Positions 26,058 to 34,601 are shown, counted from the stretch's first letter. The stretch is 64,000 bases of DNA from Acholeplasma sp. (GCA_003605085.1 QZKD01000037.1:26381-90380), one strand, 5' to 3'. Program-made: numbers and translations. Notes: generated from the letters alone by a model not told the origin.

Positions 26058-27134
26058 CTACCGATACTTGTTGACAATCTTTGTCATCTCAATCATTTTT
26101 TCTTCCATGCGTTTAACGAGCGTCAATTGACTCTTCGCACGATCTAAATTATGATTTTCCCTATGAATTTTAAAGTAAACATCCCCAAGAAGATGATCCA
26201 TCAAAAATCGCATCCCTAGTTCAAGAGTAATGATAATCGCTGACGTTGGTAAATAATCAAACTCAGCATTTGTCATCACATCTTTGAGTGGTCGAATAAA
26301 TCCTTTGGTAAACGTTTCAAAACGCTCCAAATCAAGATCGACGATAGCTAAATTCGTTTCATCTTCAAGTGCAGTACTACACCCAAAGCGAATCGCATCT
26401 CCATAATCATAGAGTAGGCTTCCAGGCATGACGGTATCCAAATCAACAATACACTTGATCGCTTCTGTAGTTCTATCAAATAAGATATTATTTATTTTTG
26501 TATCATTATGTGTGACACGAAGTGGAATTCTCTTTTCTTCGATTCCTTTGACAATTAAATCCGCATACCCTTCTTTAGAAAGAACAAAATCAATCCATTC
26601 TTTGGCTTCAATCACACGTTCAGGGATCGCTTTTTTAAGTGACTCTTTAAAGACTTGAAATCGTTTAGGTGTATGATGGAAATCTCTAATTGTTTCAAAG
26701 AGATCAGATGGATCAAACGTATGAAGTCTCTTTTGAAACTCACCAAAAGCTTCACCCGCAAGTTCGAGATAAGAAGGATTGGGGACTTGTTCAAAAGAAA
26801 TCGAGTTTTCTACAAAATGAAAGAGACGATAATGATCTTCGCCATCTAAATAATAACTAGTGCCCTCTATTGTAGGGATAAAAGATAAGACTTTATCTTT
26901 AGGATCGATACCCTCTTCGATATATTGATGTTTAATATGTTCGGTCACACGTTTTATATTCATCATGACTTCGGGTATATGATGAAAAACACGATGATTC
27001 ACCCATTGTAAGACATACTGTCGATCTGGGTTAATACAGGTGATCAAATACGTATCATTGATATGACCGCTGCCATAGCGTTCATGGGATATATACGTGC
27101 CCTCGTGTTGAAACTTATCCAAAATGTGTTTCAT
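26058..27134 (-). CDS. APH-fold phosphotransferase, N-acetylhexosamine 1-kinase (NahK)-like
   Basis: This 358-residue aminoglycoside-phosphotransferase-fold protein has the catalytic loop RVTHNDTKINNILFD (about 210-224) and the metal segment IVDLDTVMPGSLLYDYGDAI with DLD in the DFG position. The pattern HNDTKINNxLFD followed by DLDTVMPGxxxxDxGDxxR is, from memory, that of NahK, which makes N-acetylhexosamine 1-phosphate in the lacto-N-biose/galacto-N-biose pathway. A good promoter lies upstream (27167-27195), and a Nudix gene follows. Substrate is unproven: homoserine, choline or other sugars are alternatives within this fold. It adds to the amino-sugar kinases of this contig. Confidence 0.72.
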   Translation of the reverse strand: MKHILDKFQHEGTYISHERYGSGHINDTYLITCINPDRQYVLQWVNHRVFHHIPEVMMNIKRVTEHIKHQYIEEGIDPKDKVLSFIPTIEGTSYYLDGEDHYRLFHFVENSISFEQVPNPSYLELAGEAFGEFQKRLHTFDPSDLFETIRDFHHTPKRFQVFKESLKKAIPERVIEAKEWIDFVLSKEGYADLIVKGIEEKRIPLRVTHNDTKINNILFDRTTEAIKCIVDLDTVMPGSLLYDYGDAIRFGCSTALEDETNLAIVDLDLERFETFTKGFIRPLKDVMTNAEFDYLPTSAIIITLELGMRFLMDHLLGDVYFKIHRENHNLDRAKSQLTLVKRMEEKMIEMTKIVNKYR

Positions 27135-27166
27135 GAAGAACCTTCTTCCACTTATCTACTTCTTTT

Positions 27167-27195
27167 ATTGTAGCCGAACTTGACTAGATAAACAA
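27167..27195 (-). promoter_or_regulatory. Promoter of the NahK-like/Nudix operon
   Basis: TTGTTT (27195-27190), a 17-base spacer and TACAAT (27172-27167), 32 bases before the ATG at 27134. Confidence 0.6.
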
Positions 27196-27202
27196 GAGTC
27201 AA

Positions 27203-27673
27203 TTATTGTCCACCTAAAGTCCAGTGCGCATCTTGAACTTGAAGGAGATCTTTGATTTCTTTAAGTAAGTGAACAGGAGGAAGCCCCAGTTCAATCATTT
27301 CGCGATGAAAAAGAAAGTATTTTCTGCCATCACTAAATTGATAACGATAACCCAATCCTTCAATCGCACCTTGAATCATGCCTGTGTATTTAAAAGAGGA
27401 GGATTCCATGGTCTCTCGAATTTTTTCATGAAAAAAAGAGGAGTATGTTCTATTCGCATAAAACTTCATGTGAAGCGAAGGTCCATATCGAAGACTATAG
27501 GAGAATTTGGCGATTTTCTTCCCCTTTTTTTGGAAAACAAAGATCAAGTCCTTGGTAGGTGATTGTTTAGGCTGATACCCCAGATGCATCAAAAAAGCAG
27601 TAAGCTCTTTAAAAAATTCTTGGTGAACAGAAACTGTGTCAAACCAAATATGCATGAAACCATCTTCTTTCAA
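27203..27673 (-). CDS. Conserved-looking hypothetical protein
   Basis: A 156-residue soluble protein from a TTG at 27673, or 150 residues from the ATG at 27655 (MHIWFDTVSVHQEFF), which I slightly prefer although both ribosome sites are weak. It has a mixed alpha/beta pattern with FVFQKKGKKIAKFSYSLRYG and LHMKFYANRTYSSFFHEKIR, and no transmembrane segment or catalytic motif I recognise. It is rich in aromatic and basic residues. It lies just downstream of a frameshifted small lipoprotein gene and may share its promoter at 27877. Function unknown. Confidence 0.6.
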   Translation of the reverse strand: MKEDGFMHIWFDTVSVHQEFFKELTAFLMHLGYQPKQSPTKDLIFVFQKKGKKIAKFSYSLRYGPSLHMKFYANRTYSSFFHEKIRETMESSSFKYTGMIQGAIEGLGYRYQFSDGRKYFLFHREMIELGLPPVHLLKEIKDLLQVQDAHWTLGGQ

Positions 27674-27679
27674 TAATCT

Positions 27680-27849
27680 TTAAATATAAAAAGTATTCAA
27701 TAATGAAAAATTATCTCTTTTTTCAATCTTCTCTATTTCGTTATTGTTATTGGAAATCAATATGACGAAGATGACCTCTTCTTTATAACAACTCGTGAGA
27801 AATAGCAAAATTACACTCAATAAAAAAAGAAAAATAACTCATTTTTCAA
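27680..27849 (-). pseudogene. Small lipoprotein gene interrupted in a T7 homopolymer
   Basis: A promoter (ATGACA-17-TATAAT) and a strong site AAGGGGGG lead to TTG at 27849, which reads LKNELFFFFY and stops. From the homopolymer A7 at 27822-27828 (T7 on the coding strand) the next frame continues LLSVILLFLTSCYKEEVIF to a stop at 27680. One extra T would join them into a 56-residue lipoprotein with signal and lipobox LTSC. So this is either a broken gene, a phase-variable gene or a sequencing error in the homopolymer. No function can be given; the mature part has only about 35 residues. Confidence 0.55.
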
Positions 27850-27876
27850 ACAATCCCCCCTTGTTACTTTAATGAA

Positions 27877-27905
27877 ATTATAGCATAACTCCAAATGATT
27901 GTCAT
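27877..27905 (-). promoter_or_regulatory. Promoter of the frameshifted lipoprotein gene
   Basis: ATGACA (27905-27900), 17-base spacer, TATAAT (27882-27877); the start TTG lies 27 bases beyond. One mismatch from consensus in total. Confidence 0.7.
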
Positions 27906-27929
27906 CCGTATGATTATGAATGAAAATGT

Positions 27930-27961
27930 AAAAAAAGGCGATGTCGTTTTCCGAAATCGCC
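27930..27961 (-). terminator. Intrinsic terminator of the peptide/ABC exporter operon
   Basis: GGCGAT (27937-27942) pairs with ATCGCC (27956-27961). The minus strand continues TTTTTTTAC. It lies 16 bases after the stop of the second ABC exporter. Confidence 0.85.
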
Positions 27962-27977
27962 TAAATTATTTGATTCA

Positions 27978-29603
27978 TCATGTATTGTCTATAATCGATA
28001 ATCCTTTATTGTGAACTGTGATCACTTGATCATAAAGTGCTTTATGTTCTTCAATCACGACATGACTTACATTGATGACGGTCACGTGATTTAAAGCAAT
28101 CAAAATAGATTCAATCGCTTTGACTCTTTCAAAATCTAAACTAGCAAAAGCTTCATCTAAATATAAGATATCCGCTTGACTAATCAATCCTCTCGCAATC
28201 GCGATACGACTCTTTTCACCACCAGAAATATTTTTTCCATTATCAAGTATCATGAAATCCAATCCTTCTTCATGACTTAAGATAAACTCTTTAAGTCCTG
28301 CTTGTTCGATGGCTTTCCATATCACTTCATCACTGTAATCCCTATATAGTGTCAAGTTATGTCTTACCGTATCTTCGAAGAGAAATACCTGTTGTTCAAT
28401 ATTGGCAATCTTGGCATAATAACTTTCTTTTTTTACATCATTTAAGGCTATTCCATCGACGAAAATCGATCCAGTTTGAGGTTTAAAGTACTTTCTTAGC
28501 AATCTTAGAATCGTTGATTTTCCTCCACCAGAAGGTCCAATAATCAGGTACTTCTTTCCTTTTTCGAGTCTGAGATTCACATGACTGAGCACTTGATGAT
28601 CGTCATAGCCAAAACTCACATCGTTTAGTTCGATAGATTCTTGGAATGAATCGAGATTGATCGTTTCAATATCATTTTCTTTATTCTCTGTGCTTTCCTT
28701 GATTCGCTTAAAAATTGATTTAACAGACATCCATCTGGGAATCGATTGTGAGAAGACACCAATCGGTTCGACCACACGATCGATGTTGGTGGCAATGACT
28801 GCGATTCCCGCAAAGGTGATCAATCCTTGGATTGCCATATAGGAAACAAAAAGCATCACTCCTAAAAAGATAATAGAGAAGTTTGCTGTCTGTGCTGCAT
28901 AGACAAACGATAAAATGCGATCAATGACGTATTTCTTTTCTTGTACTGATTCGCTCTTACGGTAGAAGTTTTCTTTAACTCTTTCTTCTAGTCCATTACT
29001 TTTGATGATATTAAATGCAGATAAAACTTCTTTAATAAATCCACTGTACCCTGCAAAAAGGATACTTCTTTCTTCATTATGCTTTCTGACGGGCTTGGTC
29101 ACGATTTGTGAGAGAAGCCCATTGATGAGCATAACCCCTAAGCCTACAAATAAAATCATGGGGCTAATAATGATGAAAATAATAATTCCTGTAATAAATC
29201 CAATGATCGCTTCGCTCATCTCCAAGATACTCATAAAGTAATCTTGTTCTATGATATTGAAATCATTGGTGAGCGCAGATACATAGACAGCATTATTCTC
29301 TTTTTGAAACTCATTGATATGTTTATGAAACACTTGTTTCAAGTAATCGACTTTCATTCTTTGCATCGCATCTTTAATGAAGATGCTTCTTGACCACGCG
29401 ATGAGCATATTTGCTGGGAATAAAATGGCTGCAATGATCAGCATTTCTTTTGCTTTTGACCAAAACAGGGGCCAATCTTGAACTTCAGCAATCGTGACGA
29501 CATCAAATAACAGTAAAGATAAACGAAAACTTAAGTATGCACCTAAACTTAAAAAGAGAATAACGATGGGGAAATAGCGAAAATAACGAATCTTATGCTT
29601 CAT
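27978..29603 (-). CDS. ABC exporter half-transporter (TMD-NBD), second of a pair
   Basis: I use the ATG at 29603 (GGAGG 8 bases upstream). The 541-residue product has six membrane helices (about 10-290) and a C-terminal ATPase: Walker A GPSGGGKSTIL, signature ISGGEKSRIAIARGL, Walker B ADILYLDEAFASLD. It overlaps the preceding ABC gene by 11 bases, so the two likely form a heterodimeric exporter. No N-terminal C39 peptidase domain is present. The pair follows a 37-residue peptide gene, the DUF4097 gene and the PadR gene. Catalytic residues look intact in both ATPase domains. Cargo is inferred to be the small peptide; drugs or lipids are alternatives. Confidence 0.88.
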   Translation of the reverse strand: MKHKIRYFRYFPIVILFLSLGAYLSFRLSLLLFDVVTIAEVQDWPLFWSKAKEMLIIAAILFPANMLIAWSRSIFIKDAMQRMKVDYLKQVFHKHINEFQKENNAVYVSALTNDFNIIEQDYFMSILEMSEAIIGFITGIIIFIIISPMILFVGLGVMLINGLLSQIVTKPVRKHNEERSILFAGYSGFIKEVLSAFNIIKSNGLEERVKENFYRKSESVQEKKYVIDRILSFVYAAQTANFSIIFLGVMLFVSYMAIQGLITFAGIAVIATNIDRVVEPIGVFSQSIPRWMSVKSIFKRIKESTENKENDIETINLDSFQESIELNDVSFGYDDHQVLSHVNLRLEKGKKYLIIGPSGGGKSTILRLLRKYFKPQTGSIFVDGIALNDVKKESYYAKIANIEQQVFLFEDTVRHNLTLYRDYSDEVIWKAIEQAGLKEFILSHEEGLDFMILDNGKNISGGEKSRIAIARGLISQADILYLDEAFASLDFERVKAIESILIALNHVTVINVSHVVIEEHKALYDQVITVHNKGLSIIDNT

Positions 29604-31248
29604 GAGAATATCCTCCATTAAAATAATCTTTTGCAGGATAGGAATTTAAATATCCATCTTTAATCTCGAGAACATAATCGTAATGATTGGTGATTCCCTC
29701 ATAATATTTATGGCTAATTGCAATCACTGTTTGATCAAGATTCAGGAGTGTTTGTTCGATTTGTCGCCCTAACTCATCATTAAGTGATGAGGTTGCTTCA
29801 TCAACAAATAGCAATTCACTTCGTTTTGCAAGCGCTCTGGCGATTGAAATGCGTTGGCGTTCACCACCGGATAAGTTTTTCCCATTTTCACTGATCATCG
29901 TATCGAGGCCTTGTTCTTGTTTCGCTAAAAAGTCACTAAGACCGGCGAATTCAATGACTTTTAAAACCCATTGACGATCCATAGGTTTAAATAAGGTGAT
30001 ATTGTCAAAAAGTGATGCTTCAAACAAAAAGACGTCTTGATAGATAAAACTGCTTTTATCGTTAAAAGAAGAGAGTTTGATATCGTGATAATCGGTTCCA
30101 TCGACACGAATATCTCCCTGGTATACATCATCCATCATCGCTAAGAGCTTCATCAATGTAGATTTCCCTGAACCACTAGGTCCTTTGAGTAAATATTTCT
30201 TCCCTTTTTCGATGTTCATAGAGACGGATTTCAATATGACTTGTTCATCGTATTGAAAACGTAAGTCTTTAACTTCAATCTGATGGTTAAAGTTAAAATA
30301 GGCTGTTTTTCCATTTTTATCGATGCCTAAATCCTCTTGATCGGTGATCTTATGAAAAATAGCATTCGAGGATTTTAAGGTGTTGATCATCGGCATGAGA
30401 TTCATTAAAGGGAAAATCGTATTCGAAGATAATGAAACCGTCAGAAATATTTCCCCGTATCCAATCCGCATATCGGGTTGATACATCAAAAGGACAACCA
30501 AGCCAAACATAACAAATTGCCCAATCGCGTTATTAGAAAACTGTTGTAGTGCCACAAATAAGTTAAATTTGAGTTTCTTCTGCTCCAAATGACCTATTTT
30601 GTCTTGGCTCTGCAAGAGAAATTTGTCTTCGATATTATTGAGTTTTAATATTTCTAAACCATTAAACGTATTCGAAGCGTGTGTTGTAAATATTTCATGT
30701 TCAGTAGACACATCTTTTTGCATCTGAATGGTCCGTTTTTCATAAAATCTTGAGATGAGGAAAACAAAGATGGATACCCCAAAAACAATCAATCCGATCA
30801 AAGGATTAATGACGATGAGGATCGATAATACGGCAAAATAATACCCGATTCGAAACACAACATTGAGCAATGTTACAAAGAATGTGTTTTCAAAGGTGTT
30901 AATATCATTGATCATATTGGATATGTACACATCACGTGATTTCTTATTAAATGTACGGTAGCTCATATTCATGATCTTATCAAAGGCTTTAATACGAAGT
31001 TTAAGTAAGATATTACGCATAAATTTAATACGCATCATCCGAGACAAGATAAAAAGTGATGCATGAAGAAGAATAAAGGCTAATGCACCAATGACTGCTA
31101 ACCTAAAAAACTCCATTGTTTTTCTTTCGACACTTTCGACCACAAGGGCGAGTGTGAAGTTTTGGAGTAATTGGGTAATAATCGGGATAAAACATGCAAG
31201 TAAATAGATGAAGAACATTTTTTTGTCTTCGAGCAGAAATTTTTTCAT
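29593..31248 (-). CDS. ABC exporter half-transporter (TMD-NBD), first of a pair
   Basis: This 551-residue protein has six predicted membrane helices (about 12-300) and an ATPase domain with Walker A GPSGSGKSTLM, signature LSGGERQRISIARAL and Walker B SELLFVDEATSSLND, then the H-loop ISHKYY. It begins 44 bases after the small peptide ORF, across a weak attenuator-like hairpin, with GAGG upstream of the ATG. It resembles exporter subunits in bacteriocin and lantibiotic loci that lack a leader peptidase. It is likely a heterodimer with the overlapping next gene. The fold and ATPase assignment are certain; substrate is not. Confidence 0.88.
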   Translation of the reverse strand: MKKFLLEDKKMFFIYLLACFIPIITQLLQNFTLALVVESVERKTMEFFRLAVIGALAFILLHASLFILSRMMRIKFMRNILLKLRIKAFDKIMNMSYRTFNKKSRDVYISNMINDINTFENTFFVTLLNVVFRIGYYFAVLSILIVINPLIGLIVFGVSIFVFLISRFYEKRTIQMQKDVSTEHEIFTTHASNTFNGLEILKLNNIEDKFLLQSQDKIGHLEQKKLKFNLFVALQQFSNNAIGQFVMFGLVVLLMYQPDMRIGYGEIFLTVSLSSNTIFPLMNLMPMINTLKSSNAIFHKITDQEDLGIDKNGKTAYFNFNHQIEVKDLRFQYDEQVILKSVSMNIEKGKKYLLKGPSGSGKSTLMKLLAMMDDVYQGDIRVDGTDYHDIKLSSFNDKSSFIYQDVFLFEASLFDNITLFKPMDRQWVLKVIEFAGLSDFLAKQEQGLDTMISENGKNLSGGERQRISIARALAKRSELLFVDEATSSLNDELGRQIEQTLLNLDQTVIAISHKYYEGITNHYDYVLEIKDGYLNSYPAKDYFNGGYSHEA

Positions 31249-31264
31249 AGTTACCTCATAAAAT

Positions 31265-31288
31265 CATGGACACCAACAGATGTCCATG
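31265..31288 (-). terminator. Attenuator-like hairpin between the peptide gene and the ABC genes
   Basis: CATGGACA (31265-31272) pairs with TGTCCATG (31281-31288) around an 8-base loop; on the minus strand it is followed by only ATTTTATG. A leaky terminator here would leave more message for the peptide than for the exporter, an arrangement seen in bacteriocin operons. Confidence 0.5.
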
Positions 31289-31292
31289 AGTA

Positions 31293-31406
31293 TTATTTCC
31301 AGAATGACCAAAGTTGAGTCATCCAATAATCAGAGAGTTCATGGCACACGCACCAAGTGTGATTTACTTTGCCTGAGAAACCCTGTTTATTCAGTGTGAA
31401 TTTCAT
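31293..31406 (-). CDS. 37-residue Cys/Trp-rich peptide, candidate secreted peptide precursor
   Basis: A short ORF hidden between the DUF4097 gene and the ABC exporter pair. CGGAGGAAATCAGT directly precedes the ATG at 31406, one of the best ribosome sites in the window, and the stop is at 31293. The product starts MKFTLNKQGFSG, has a central HTWCVCHEL and ends QLWSFWK: four Trp and a CxC motif in 37 residues. It is not a membrane protein or a zinc ribbon. The context (regulator, small ORF, hairpin, two-subunit ABC exporter) fits a bacteriocin, toxin or signal peptide. No modification enzyme is adjacent. I do not recognise a family. Confidence 0.65.
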   Translation of the reverse strand: MKFTLNKQGFSGKVNHTWCVCHELSDYWMTQLWSFWK

Positions 31407-31420
31407 ACTGATTTCCTCCG

Positions 31421-32395
31421 TTAATGAATATCTACTGTACCGGAGAGGGTGGATACCTTTTCTAAATGGATGCTTGTTTTCGTTTTATTGTTAATTGCTA
31501 AATCACCACTGACAGATTTGAAACGAATAACTTCAGGATAGAACTCTACGCCATTGACATCACCGCTGACAGAACTGAATTCTACGTTTTTTGCTTTCAC
31601 ATCTTTAAAATGTAAATCACCGCTCACGGTATTCATATGAACATCACCTTGTATTTCGGTATGTTCCATGTCCAAATCTCCGCTCACCTGTGAGGATGAG
31701 AGGCCATTTAATGCTACATTCTTGATCAAAAGATCACCACTGACTGTATTCCATTTGGTATTTCCAAGGTTACAACCCTCTACAGTGATATCTCCACTGG
31801 TTATATTGATCTGTGATTGTTCTGTCTGTAGGTTTTTAATGATGAGATCACCACTTAAGCTGACAAATTTACTTTCTGTCACATGGAGTTCTTTGGGGAA
31901 TTCGAAGACGAAATCAAGATCATCTTGTTTTCTCATAAAAATGAGTCCACCTTTGAATTTAGGTGCTTCAAATCGAAATTCACCATTTCGATAACTGACA
32001 TCATAATGATTGATATTGCCTCGTCCTTCATAATAGATGCGAATCTTATCATCAGGCGATGCTTGAACGATGTAATCTTCTGATATGGAACCAATCATGA
32101 TCTTTAACGTATCTTGATCTGGGGTGAATTCTTTCCATAAAGTAAGTCCATCGGTATCTTCTTGTTCACTCGTGCGTTTTTCTTCAGAAGTACCATTACC
32201 ATTGATGTTTTCAGCAAGTTCTTTTGCAAGTACTTTGGGATCACCAAATCGTAGCGGAATTTGTTCTTCGTTGAGTCCTTGTTTGATTGCTTCTTCGATC
32301 ATCTCGCGATGGTCATTAATGATATCTTCAATTTCTTCCATTTCGACTTTATTACGAATTAATTCGTTCCTTAAATCGTTTAAAAATGTCTTCAC
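31421..32395 (-). CDS. DUF1700/DUF4097 protein, putative envelope-stress or adhesin-like protein
   Basis: This 324-residue protein starts at a GTG at 32395 behind AGGAGG, overlapping the PadR gene by 44 bases. Residues 1-70 form the helical DUF1700-type segment (MKTFLNDLRNELIRNKVEMEE, with FGDPKVLAKELAENI). From about 150 a beta-solenoid DUF4097 region carries at least six SGD repeats (VSGDLLIKNV, VSGDLDMEH, VSGDLHFKDV and others). PadR plus DUF1700/DUF4097 is a recurrent Firmicutes pair, often linked to membrane or antibiotic stress (compare LiaG-like proteins). No membrane segment is evident. It is translationally coupled to the small peptide gene downstream. Confidence 0.82.
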   Translation of the reverse strand: MKTFLNDLRNELIRNKVEMEEIEDIINDHREMIEEAIKQGLNEEQIPLRFGDPKVLAKELAENINGNGTSEEKRTSEQEDTDGLTLWKEFTPDQDTLKIMIGSISEDYIVQASPDDKIRIYYEGRGNINHYDVSYRNGEFRFEAPKFKGGLIFMRKQDDLDFVFEFPKELHVTESKFVSLSGDLIIKNLQTEQSQINITSGDITVEGCNLGNTKWNTVSGDLLIKNVALNGLSSSQVSGDLDMEHTEIQGDVHMNTVSGDLHFKDVKAKNVEFSSVSGDVNGVEFYPEVIRFKSVSGDLAINNKTKTSIHLEKVSTLSGTVDIH

Positions 32396-32714
32396 TCTTC
32401 TTACCTCCTAAATTAATGATGTGGTAGACACCACCAATAAATGCATCCCATTCCTCACGGAGTGATAAATAATAGATAAATCCTTTTTCAGTCATTTGAT
32501 AGTATTTTCTTGGTGCCCCTTCAGTTGATTCTTGTAGATATGTTTCAAAGTATCCTTCAGAAGTGAGTCTCCTTAAGATGGGATAAATCGTATTTTCACT
32601 CACATCGATGTATGATGATAGCTGTGAAATGATTTCATATCCATAGGTATCTTTCTCTACTAAGACGGATAAGACGCATAATTCGATGATTCCTCGTTTA
32701 AATTGTGCATTCAT
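32352..32714 (-). CDS. PadR-family transcriptional regulator
   Basis: This 120-residue winged-helix protein has QFKRGIIELCVLSVLVEKDT YGYEI and the PadR features ISENTIYPILRRLTSEGYFE-like (here VSENTIYPILRRLTSEGYFE) and GAPRKYYQMTEKG. AAGGAGG precedes the ATG at 32714. A TTGTGT-17-TATAAT promoter overlaps an AGTACT-centred dyad, a plausible autoregulatory site. It heads the operon containing the DUF4097 protein, the small peptide and the ABC exporters. PadR proteins of this size usually repress exporter operons and release DNA on ligand binding. The identity is certain, the ligand unknown. Confidence 0.9.
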   Translation of the reverse strand: MNAQFKRGIIELCVLSVLVEKDTYGYEIISQLSSYIDVSENTIYPILRRLTSEGYFETYLQESTEGAPRKYYQMTEKGFIYYLSLREEWDAFIGGVYHIINLGGKKSEDIFKRFKERINS

Positions 32715-32736
32715 CAGATAACCTCCTTACGATCCA

Positions 32737-32765
32737 ATTATAACACAGTACTATTTGTCACACAA
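32737..32765 (-). promoter_or_regulatory. Promoter of the PadR/peptide/ABC operon
   Basis: TTGTGT (32765-32760), 17 bases, TATAAT (32742-32737). The spacer holds AGTACT with ACA/TGT flanks (about 32743-32760), a possible PadR operator. Confidence 0.65.
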
Positions 32766-32822
32766 TACCTAAAATGCATTTTCATATATTTTCATAAATA
32801 ATCATTATTTAATGATTAAAAA

Positions 32823-32847
32823 TAAAAAAATCCTCGAAAGTGAGGAT
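32823..32847 (-). terminator. Intrinsic terminator of the TTG-start basic protein gene
   Basis: ATCCTC (32830-32835) and GAGGAT (32842-32847) form the stem and the minus strand ends TTTTTTTATTTTT. Confidence 0.85.
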
Positions 32848-32860
32848 CTTTTCATCATTA

Positions 32861-33352
32861 TTACATGATTTCTTCGGATTTTAGTTTCTTTTTCAACCGA
32901 TCAGCCATCAGAAACAGCTTACCGTCGTTATTAAAAAGTGACTTAATTGAGGTTAGTGCAGCATCATAAATTTGCTCGCTATATTTATTCTGATTCACGA
33001 TATCGATCATTCTCTCTTCACTCAAACCGTTTTCGATAAAACTTGCGACCTGATTTCTCATATAGACCGATAATTGATTCGCTTCCTTTTTCAAAAATGA
33101 TTTGATGCGTCTATGCTCTGAGAAAGTAATTTTCCCATCGTTTCCAAAAAATAGATAAACAAGCAAGAGTGCTGATAATTCGGATTGATTCTTTTGGTAA
33201 GCATCTTCCCATTGCATTAAAGGTATTTGATCGCTTGGTTCATTTTTGGTTGGACCAGCAGCAAATCCTTCTGCTTGCTCTGTCATCAGCATATAAATGA
33301 GCGAACGTCTTCGAGTCCCAAAAAATAACCCTCTTGTTCTTCTATAACCCAA
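32861..33352 (-). CDS. Basic hypothetical protein, TTG start behind a G9 tract
   Basis: This 163-residue protein reads from TTG at 33352, 6 bases after a run of nine G that serves as the ribosome site; TACAAT at 33395-33390 is a possible -10. The N-terminus is very basic (GYRRTRGLFFGTRRRS), and the C-terminal half is helical: LSALLLVYLFFGNDGKITFSEHRR-type then SIKSLFNNDGKLFLM. The paired NDGK segments resemble TerB/EF-hand-like helical proteins, but I cannot assign a family. It is monocistronic with its own terminator. Changes in the G tract could alter expression. An internal ATG at about 33292 is a less likely start. Confidence 0.6.
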   Translation of the reverse strand: MGYRRTRGLFFGTRRRSLIYMLMTEQAEGFAAGPTKNEPSDQIPLMQWEDAYQKNQSELSALLLVYLFFGNDGKITFSEHRRIKSFLKKEANQLSVYMRNQVASFIENGLSEERMIDIVNQNKYSEQIYDAALTSIKSLFNNDGKLFLMADRLKKKLKSEEIM

Positions 33353-33426
33353 AATTTTCCCCCCCCCTTGTAAAGTTATGGATGAGTCTATTGTACCATT
33401 TAAAATAGAATAATTGTTTATGCTTT

Positions 33427-34440
33427 CTATTTTTTATTCACATTAAACTTGAAATTGATAAAGTGTTTATATGTCTCATCTTTTCTTAAAATCGCTGAAT
33501 TAAAGTCTTTAAAATGGATTCCACCGGGTTCATATTCGCATTCTAAAGTTAAGGATGAATAGACTCCATCTTCATAGACATCAGGAAGTTTACTTGGTGA
33601 GACTAAATTATGTGTAAAGATAACAACAGCAGGATAATCGGTGGTGAGTTCTAAAGACAATTTCTTCGTAGGATCCACTAATTTTGCATACCCAATCTTC
33701 TCATCAAAAAGCCATGGATGATCATAACCCATCGCAGGAGTATCCATAATAGAACGAATTCTCGATCCTAGATTGGATAGTTTTCTTAAGTCAAATGCGG
33801 TTTTTGTGACATCCACTTTTCCTAAGGGAATACCATGATTGTCACCTTCAATATATTTTGATGCATTCACCTGAAGCTCATGATCCATAATATCTCCATA
33901 TCCTAAAAGATTGAAATAGAGATGGTTGGTAATACTACAAAGAGTATCTTTTGTCGTTGTTGCACGGTAGTCAATACGGAAATTCATGTCATTATCTAGG
34001 GTATAGATGACATCAAGGGTAAGTTCGCCAGGATAATCTTCTTCACCATCTAAACTGACGTAACGAAACGTCACTGAAGATACTTTGTCATCTTCTTTTA
34101 TCTCGACGACTTCAAAATGACGGAAACAGAAGCCAGTCGCTCCTCCGTGTAATTTTGTTTTATCTGAACGATAGGGATTGACGGGATAACTTACTCCATC
34201 AATCTCATAGGATGGGCAAATAAGACGTCCTGCGGTCCGTCCAATGGTTTTCCCATAATCAAAATCAGAGGTTAAAAAGTCATTGAGTTCTTCGGGTCTG
34301 ACAGAGACTTCTTTCCCTTCGACTTTGATCGAATAAACGGCTGCCCCATAGGAAATAAGTGTCACTGCCATTTTTTTTCTTTCGAAAGTAATCCGTTCAA
34401 TAGGACCTACTTGAGTTTGAATATTCTTTTCGTGTTTCAT
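33427..34440 (-). CDS. Aldose 1-epimerase (galactose mutarotase family)
   Basis: The ATG at 34440 follows AAGGAGAGTACG, so the 29 extra residues of the longer frame are rejected. The 337-residue protein has the GalM pattern: YGAAVYSIKV, GRTAGRLICPSYEIDG, LHGGATGF (catalytic His of NxLHGG), ITNHLYFNLLG (second His) and LECEYEPGGI (catalytic Glu of the EPQ-like motif). It interconverts the alpha and beta anomers of aldohexoses. It is monocistronic, not adjacent to galactose genes; the contig handles glucose-like sulfosugars elsewhere, but no link is shown. A weak promoter (TGGAAG-17-TATACT) lies at about 34471-34499. Confidence 0.9.
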   Translation of the reverse strand: MKHEKNIQTQVGPIERITFERKKMAVTLISYGAAVYSIKVEGKEVSVRPEELNDFLTSDFDYGKTIGRTAGRLICPSYEIDGVSYPVNPYRSDKTKLHGGATGFCFRHFEVVEIKEDDKVSSVTFRYVSLDGEEDYPGELTLDVIYTLDNDMNFRIDYRATTTKDTLCSITNHLYFNLLGYGDIMDHELQVNASKYIEGDNHGIPLGKVDVTKTAFDLRKLSNLGSRIRSIMDTPAMGYDHPWLFDEKIGYAKLVDPTKKLSLELTTDYPAVVIFTHNLVSPSKLPDVYEDGVYSSLTLECEYEPGGIHFKDFNSAILRKDETYKHFINFKFNVNKK

Positions 34441-34601
34441 CGTACTCTCCTTGTTTATTTTTACTATTTTAGTATAACACGAGATAGACTTCACTTCCAT
34501 GTCTACTGAATAGAAAACAAAAAGCACCCTTGATTTATCACATTCTTCTCATAAAATTTATGTTATGATGATAGTATATATTAATCAAAGGGGGAATCAT
34601 C

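Noticed and set aside
31668..32411. Long antisense frames within the DUF4097 gene
   Set aside because: They mirror the SGD-repeat coding region, have no ribosome site and encode low-complexity products; the minus-strand gene is clear.
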